Positions 13,284-15,511 of a DNA stretch of 15,511 nt are shown piece by piece. The translations under genes were made by a program, and so were the position numbers. The notes beneath the pieces are model-generated. The model searched no databases, had not been told where the DNA came from, and saw only the letters and a program-made list of their open reading frames with translations. Position 1 is the first letter of the stretch. Each line of letters begins with the position of its first letter. This DNA comes from Gammaproteobacteria bacterium (lineage in GTDB: Bacteria; Pseudomonadota; Gammaproteobacteria; Steroidobacterales; SZUA-146). The stretch lies in assembly GCA_003228965.1 (NCBI GenBank), contig QIGP01000256.1:1-15511 (forward strand). The letters run 5' to 3'.

Positions 13284-13306
13284 ATACAATTGTTTCGTTT
13301 TTGATA

Positions 13307-13334
13307 TATACTTAGTTTTCAACCATGTAAGGAG
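13307..13334 (+). promoter_or_regulatory. desT -10 element and ribosome binding site
   Basis: TATACT at 13307-13312 is a good -10; the -35 position (about 13284-13289, ATACAA) is poor and sits in the operator region. TAAGGAG at 13328-13334 is a strong Shine-Dalgarno, five bases before the second of two tandem ATGs. Confidence 0.5.
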
Positions 13335-13339
13335 CAATG

Positions 13340-13996
13340 ATGACCGTGGCAAAGAAGAGTATTGGGAAGCAAAAAAACACAATATCCGCACAAGATGTCA
13401 TGAATGCGGCGGTGGGGTTACTCGATTCCAATCGCAGTGTATCTACCCTCACATTGCGTGAGATTTCCCGTGCAGCCGGTATTTCTCCAAATAGCTTCTA
13501 TCGTCATTTCAGGGACGTCGACGAACTTACTGTTGCGGTGATTGACCAGGCTGGTAGAGGCTTGCGTGGCGTCATACGCGAGTCGCGACTATTGGCGGCA
13601 CTTGAACACGGCGTGATACGTAGTTCGGTCGAAACGTTCATGAAGCAACTCGATGGTGAAGATAAGTACCTTCACGTTCTACTGCGAGAGATGTCCACAG
13701 GACCGGAACCCTTTCGTCGCGCCGTTGATCGCGAACTCAGTTATTTTGAAGAGGAACTACACGACGAATTTGAGCGCAGACAACAAGCCGGCAAAGTCGT
13801 TATTCACAGGCCTGAACTGGTTGCCAAAGCCATAACACGATTGGTTTTTACTATGGGAGCGAGCGCGGCTGACTTACCGTCAAATAAGCGATCCGAAATT
13901 GTGGAACACACCATTGAAATGATTCGCATGATTGTGACGGGCGCACAGACATTGGGCGCTAGCCAGGATCAAGTTGGCAAGAATACAGCCCCATAG
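13340..13996 (+). CDS. desT: TetR-family repressor, FabR/DesT-like
   Basis: 218 residues from the second ATG (13340), preferred because TAAGGAG is five bases before it and only two before the ATG at 13337. The N-terminal helix-turn-helix (about 36-63) reads LTLREISRAAGISPNSFYRHF followed by RDVDEL, very like E. coli FabR and P. aeruginosa DesT. The C-terminal ligand domain has RSSVETFMKQL and LLREMSTGPEPFRRAV, also FabR-like. Members sense the ratio of unsaturated to saturated acyl-CoA/ACP and repress desaturase or fab genes. Divergent from the reductase-desaturase operon with a shared 120-base region holding two palindromes, so it very likely represses that operon and itself. The last 15 or so residues are Gln/Gly/Lys-rich and probably disordered. 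It converges on the glycosylase gene 14 bases away. Confidence 0.88.
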   Translation: MTVAKKSIGKQKNTISAQDVMNAAVGLLDSNRSVSTLTLREISRAAGISPNSFYRHFRDVDELTVAVIDQAGRGLRGVIRESRLLAALEHGVIRSSVETFMKQLDGEDKYLHVLLREMSTGPEPFRRAVDRELSYFEEELHDEFERRQQAGKVVIHRPELVAKAITRLVFTMGASAADLPSNKRSEIVEHTIEMIRMIVTGAQTLGASQDQVGKNTAP

Positions 13997-14010
13997 AGTG
14001 CTCGTTTCGT

Positions 14011-15213
14011 TTACTTGAAGGCATTTCTGAGTGCGCCTGCCCGTTTTCTCGGACTGATTTTTGACAAAGCTATTGAATCACAGTCATTGAATGCCGCGAA
14101 GCGACGTACCGACTTTGTGAAGTGAGGAACAAACTGCTCGACGTCGATGAGTTTGTCATCCAAATGCAAGTGGATGATTTCAAATTTGCGTTCTCGACGA
14201 TGTGCTTTGCAGTCTACCCTTCCCACTAGCTCGTCCCGGAATAAAATCGGCAAACAAAAGTAGCCAAATTGGCGTTTTTTTTGTGGCACGTAGCATTCTA
14301 GCCGATAGTCGAAACCAAACAGGGACTGAATTCTGTCGCGGTGGATGACGGCGTTGTCGAACGGCGACAGGAGCCGAACACTCGCAGCCTGCCGTGCCAG
14401 ATTTGCATTGAAAATTTCACGATCTGCAAAGGCAGGCGGCATTCCGTCAATGAGTATTTCGACGACAGTCCCGGCTTCGACTTTTTGTCGCAAGACAGCG
14501 CTAAGCGTGTTTCGTAGATCATTTCCGCGCCGTAGGTGTGCCAATTGTTTTACGGTAGTGAATCCATTGGCCCTGAGTGAGGTACGAATCAAATAGTCAG
14601 AAAACTCTTCGAGCGTAGGATCGCTGTCATTGATGTCGCCAGGCAGTACGCGTTCAGTCAGGTCGTAGACCTTCTCCATGCCTTCCCGTGCAGTGATCAT
14701 CAGATCGCCCTGCATGAAGAGTTGCTCCAGCGCGCGCTTGGTTGGCTTCCAGTTCCACCAGGTTCCTTTACGCTTCGTTGTATTTTCAAAATCCCTGGCT
14801 TTGAGTGGGCCATCGATCCGGATGCGCGCCAGAACATGTCGCATGCTTTTGGGGTCCACATTCGCATAGCCCGACTCTCCACGTCTTATTGCTGCCATTC
14901 TCGGCAACCCAAACCGGTAGTCCCGCATTGGCAGATACGAAGCGGCGTGTGACCAGTACTCGAAAGCGTGTCGATCCCGTACCAGCTCACCGAGAAAATC
15001 AGGTTGATAGTCCGGAATTCGAGTCCACAACGTATGGTGATGAGCTCGCTGCACCACAGAAAGTGTGTCAATTTGAATGTAGCCGAGATGTTCCAGAGCG
15101 CGGAGGCTCGCCTCACGACCTGTACCAAACGGCCGCGTCTTTGTAAGGCCCTGACAGGATAGAGCTATGCGTCGCAGTCTCTTAAGCGTGTTCACAAGAG
15201 CAATGTCTTCCAT
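14011..15213 (-). CDS. ycaQ: YcaQ/AlkX-type DNA glycosylase (HTH_42 family)
   Basis: 400 residues, the usual length for the AlkZ/YcaQ superfamily of three winged-helix domains. These cytoplasmic enzymes excise bulky alkylated bases and unhook interstrand crosslinks. The catalytic motif is visible in YIQIDTLSVVQRAHHHTLWTR (split: YIQIDTLSV at 45-53, then QRAHHHTLWTR at 55-65): Gln47-Ile-Asp49 is the QxD form typical of YcaQ/AlkX, as opposed to QxQ of Streptomyces AlkZ. Further family features are FEYWSHAASYLP and LLSPFDNAVIHRDR. The ATG at 15213 has only a weak GGAAC upstream; an in-frame GTG six codons in is an alternative. It converges with desT; no terminator is seen in the 14-base gap. Confidence 0.88.
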   Translation of the reverse strand: MEDIALVNTLKRLRRIALSCQGLTKTRPFGTGREASLRALEHLGYIQIDTLSVVQRAHHHTLWTRIPDYQPDFLGELVRDRHAFEYWSHAASYLPMRDYRFGLPRMAAIRRGESGYANVDPKSMRHVLARIRIDGPLKARDFENTTKRKGTWWNWKPTKRALEQLFMQGDLMITAREGMEKVYDLTERVLPGDINDSDPTLEEFSDYLIRTSLRANGFTTVKQLAHLRRGNDLRNTLSAVLRQKVEAGTVVEILIDGMPPAFADREIFNANLARQAASVRLLSPFDNAVIHRDRIQSLFGFDYRLECYVPQKKRQFGYFCLPILFRDELVGRVDCKAHRRERKFEIIHLHLDDKLIDVEQFVPHFTKSVRRFAAFNDCDSIALSKISPRKRAGALRNAFK

Positions 15214-15222
15214 CCGGTTCCA

Positions 15223-15240
15223 CTGGTTCAGTGTAACCAG
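15223..15240. repeat. Short inverted repeat before the glycosylase gene
   Basis: CTGGTT (15223-15228) and AACCAG (15235-15240) with a 6-base spacer, 10-27 bases upstream of the ycaQ start. In the transcript it would form a 6-bp stem in the leader. It could equally be a small operator. No T run follows in either direction. Confidence 0.3.
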
Positions 15241-15293
15241 CCTCTCCGGTAAATAATGAAAATTGTATTTCTCGCGTTGTAGTCATTGTCGAT

Positions 15294-15511
15294 TTAATCG
15301 TTCCTGCTTCGACGGACCCATTCGGCAAAGCCTGGCATTTCGATCACGTAAGTACCGCGTTGCGTCGGGGAAATAAAATTTTGATCTACCAATCGCTGCA
15401 ATCGCCTGGCGACCAAGTTGGCGCTGATCGTTGGTTCTGTCGCAAAGTTGGCAGCCTCCGCGCGGCGGAACTATAGTCGGTTATCCAGAACACCCGTTAT
15501 CGGATGATAAA
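15294..15511 (-). pseudogene. 3' end of an unidentified gene, with an in-frame TAG
   Basis: The minus-strand frame from the window edge reads YHPITGVLDNRL, a TAG at 15473-15471, then FRRAEAANFATEPTISANLV and ARRLQRLVDQNFISPTQRG, ending EMPGFAEWVRRSRND before a TAA at 15294. The part after the TAG looks like a winged-helix segment (recognition helix ARRLQRLVDQ, wing RGTYVI), but there is no ATG or GTG after the TAG except mid-domain, and the protein-like character continues across the stop. So either this is a broken gene, or a TTG start is used, or the base at the TAG is an error. Family not recognised; the sequence is too short to assign. Confidence 0.4.

Overview
The window looks like a stretch of chromosome from a Gram-negative gammaproteobacterium, probably marine or environmental. 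The reasons are a single thrA-thrB-thrC operon with a fused aspartokinase/homoserine dehydrogenase, a desT-desC-desB-like desaturase locus arranged as in Pseudomonas, a lipoprotein signal, and a secreted protein with thrombospondin-3 and dockerin-like repeats ending in PPGPS, a style common in marine gammaproteobacteria. Base composition looks near 50% by eye. No tRNA, rRNA or CRISPR array was seen.

Layout, left to right. (1) 1-276: 3' end of a UPF0158-type gene. (2) 295-1032, minus strand: a compact two-gene unit, a ribbon-helix-helix protein followed by a small coiled-coil protein. It has its own -35/-10 promoter, three 11-bp-phased direct repeats over the promoter and start site, and a strong terminator. 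(3) 1224-2588: a putative HE..PGHH metallopeptidase-like lipoprotein. (4) 2823-3383: a membrane-anchored NERD-domain protein whose start codon lies inside a perfect 10-bp inverted repeat. (5) 3594-8327: thrA, thrB and thrC, overlapping, minus strand. ThrA makes homoserine from aspartate (with Asd, not here), ThrB phosphorylates it and ThrC forms threonine. A 7-bp hairpin sits where thrA's ribosome binding site should be.

(6) 8458-9471: an accessory scar. A tyrosine-recombinase remnant with two frameshifts and no N-terminal half lies next to a 36-bp perfect stem-loop, and beyond that a row of possible micro-ORFs coding for hydrophobic peptides. (7) 9623-10524: a secreted calcium-binding-repeat protein with a textbook terminator. 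(8) 10678-10861: an interspersed palindromic repeat cluster. (9) 11002-13996: a fatty-acid desaturase operon (electron-transfer flavoprotein, then desaturase) divergent from a FabR/DesT-like TetR repressor. The shared intergenic region holds two TACA-NN-TGTA palindromes laid over a TTGACA-16-TATACT promoter. (10) 14011-15213: a YcaQ/AlkX-type DNA glycosylase convergent with desT. (11) 15294-15511: the 3' end of an unidentified gene with an in-frame stop near the window edge.

Most of the window is ordinary core metabolism. The parts worth a second look are the RHH/coiled-coil unit with its phased operator, the structured translation starts of the NERD gene and thrA, the micro-ORF/palindrome/integrase scar, and the double operator at the desaturase locus.
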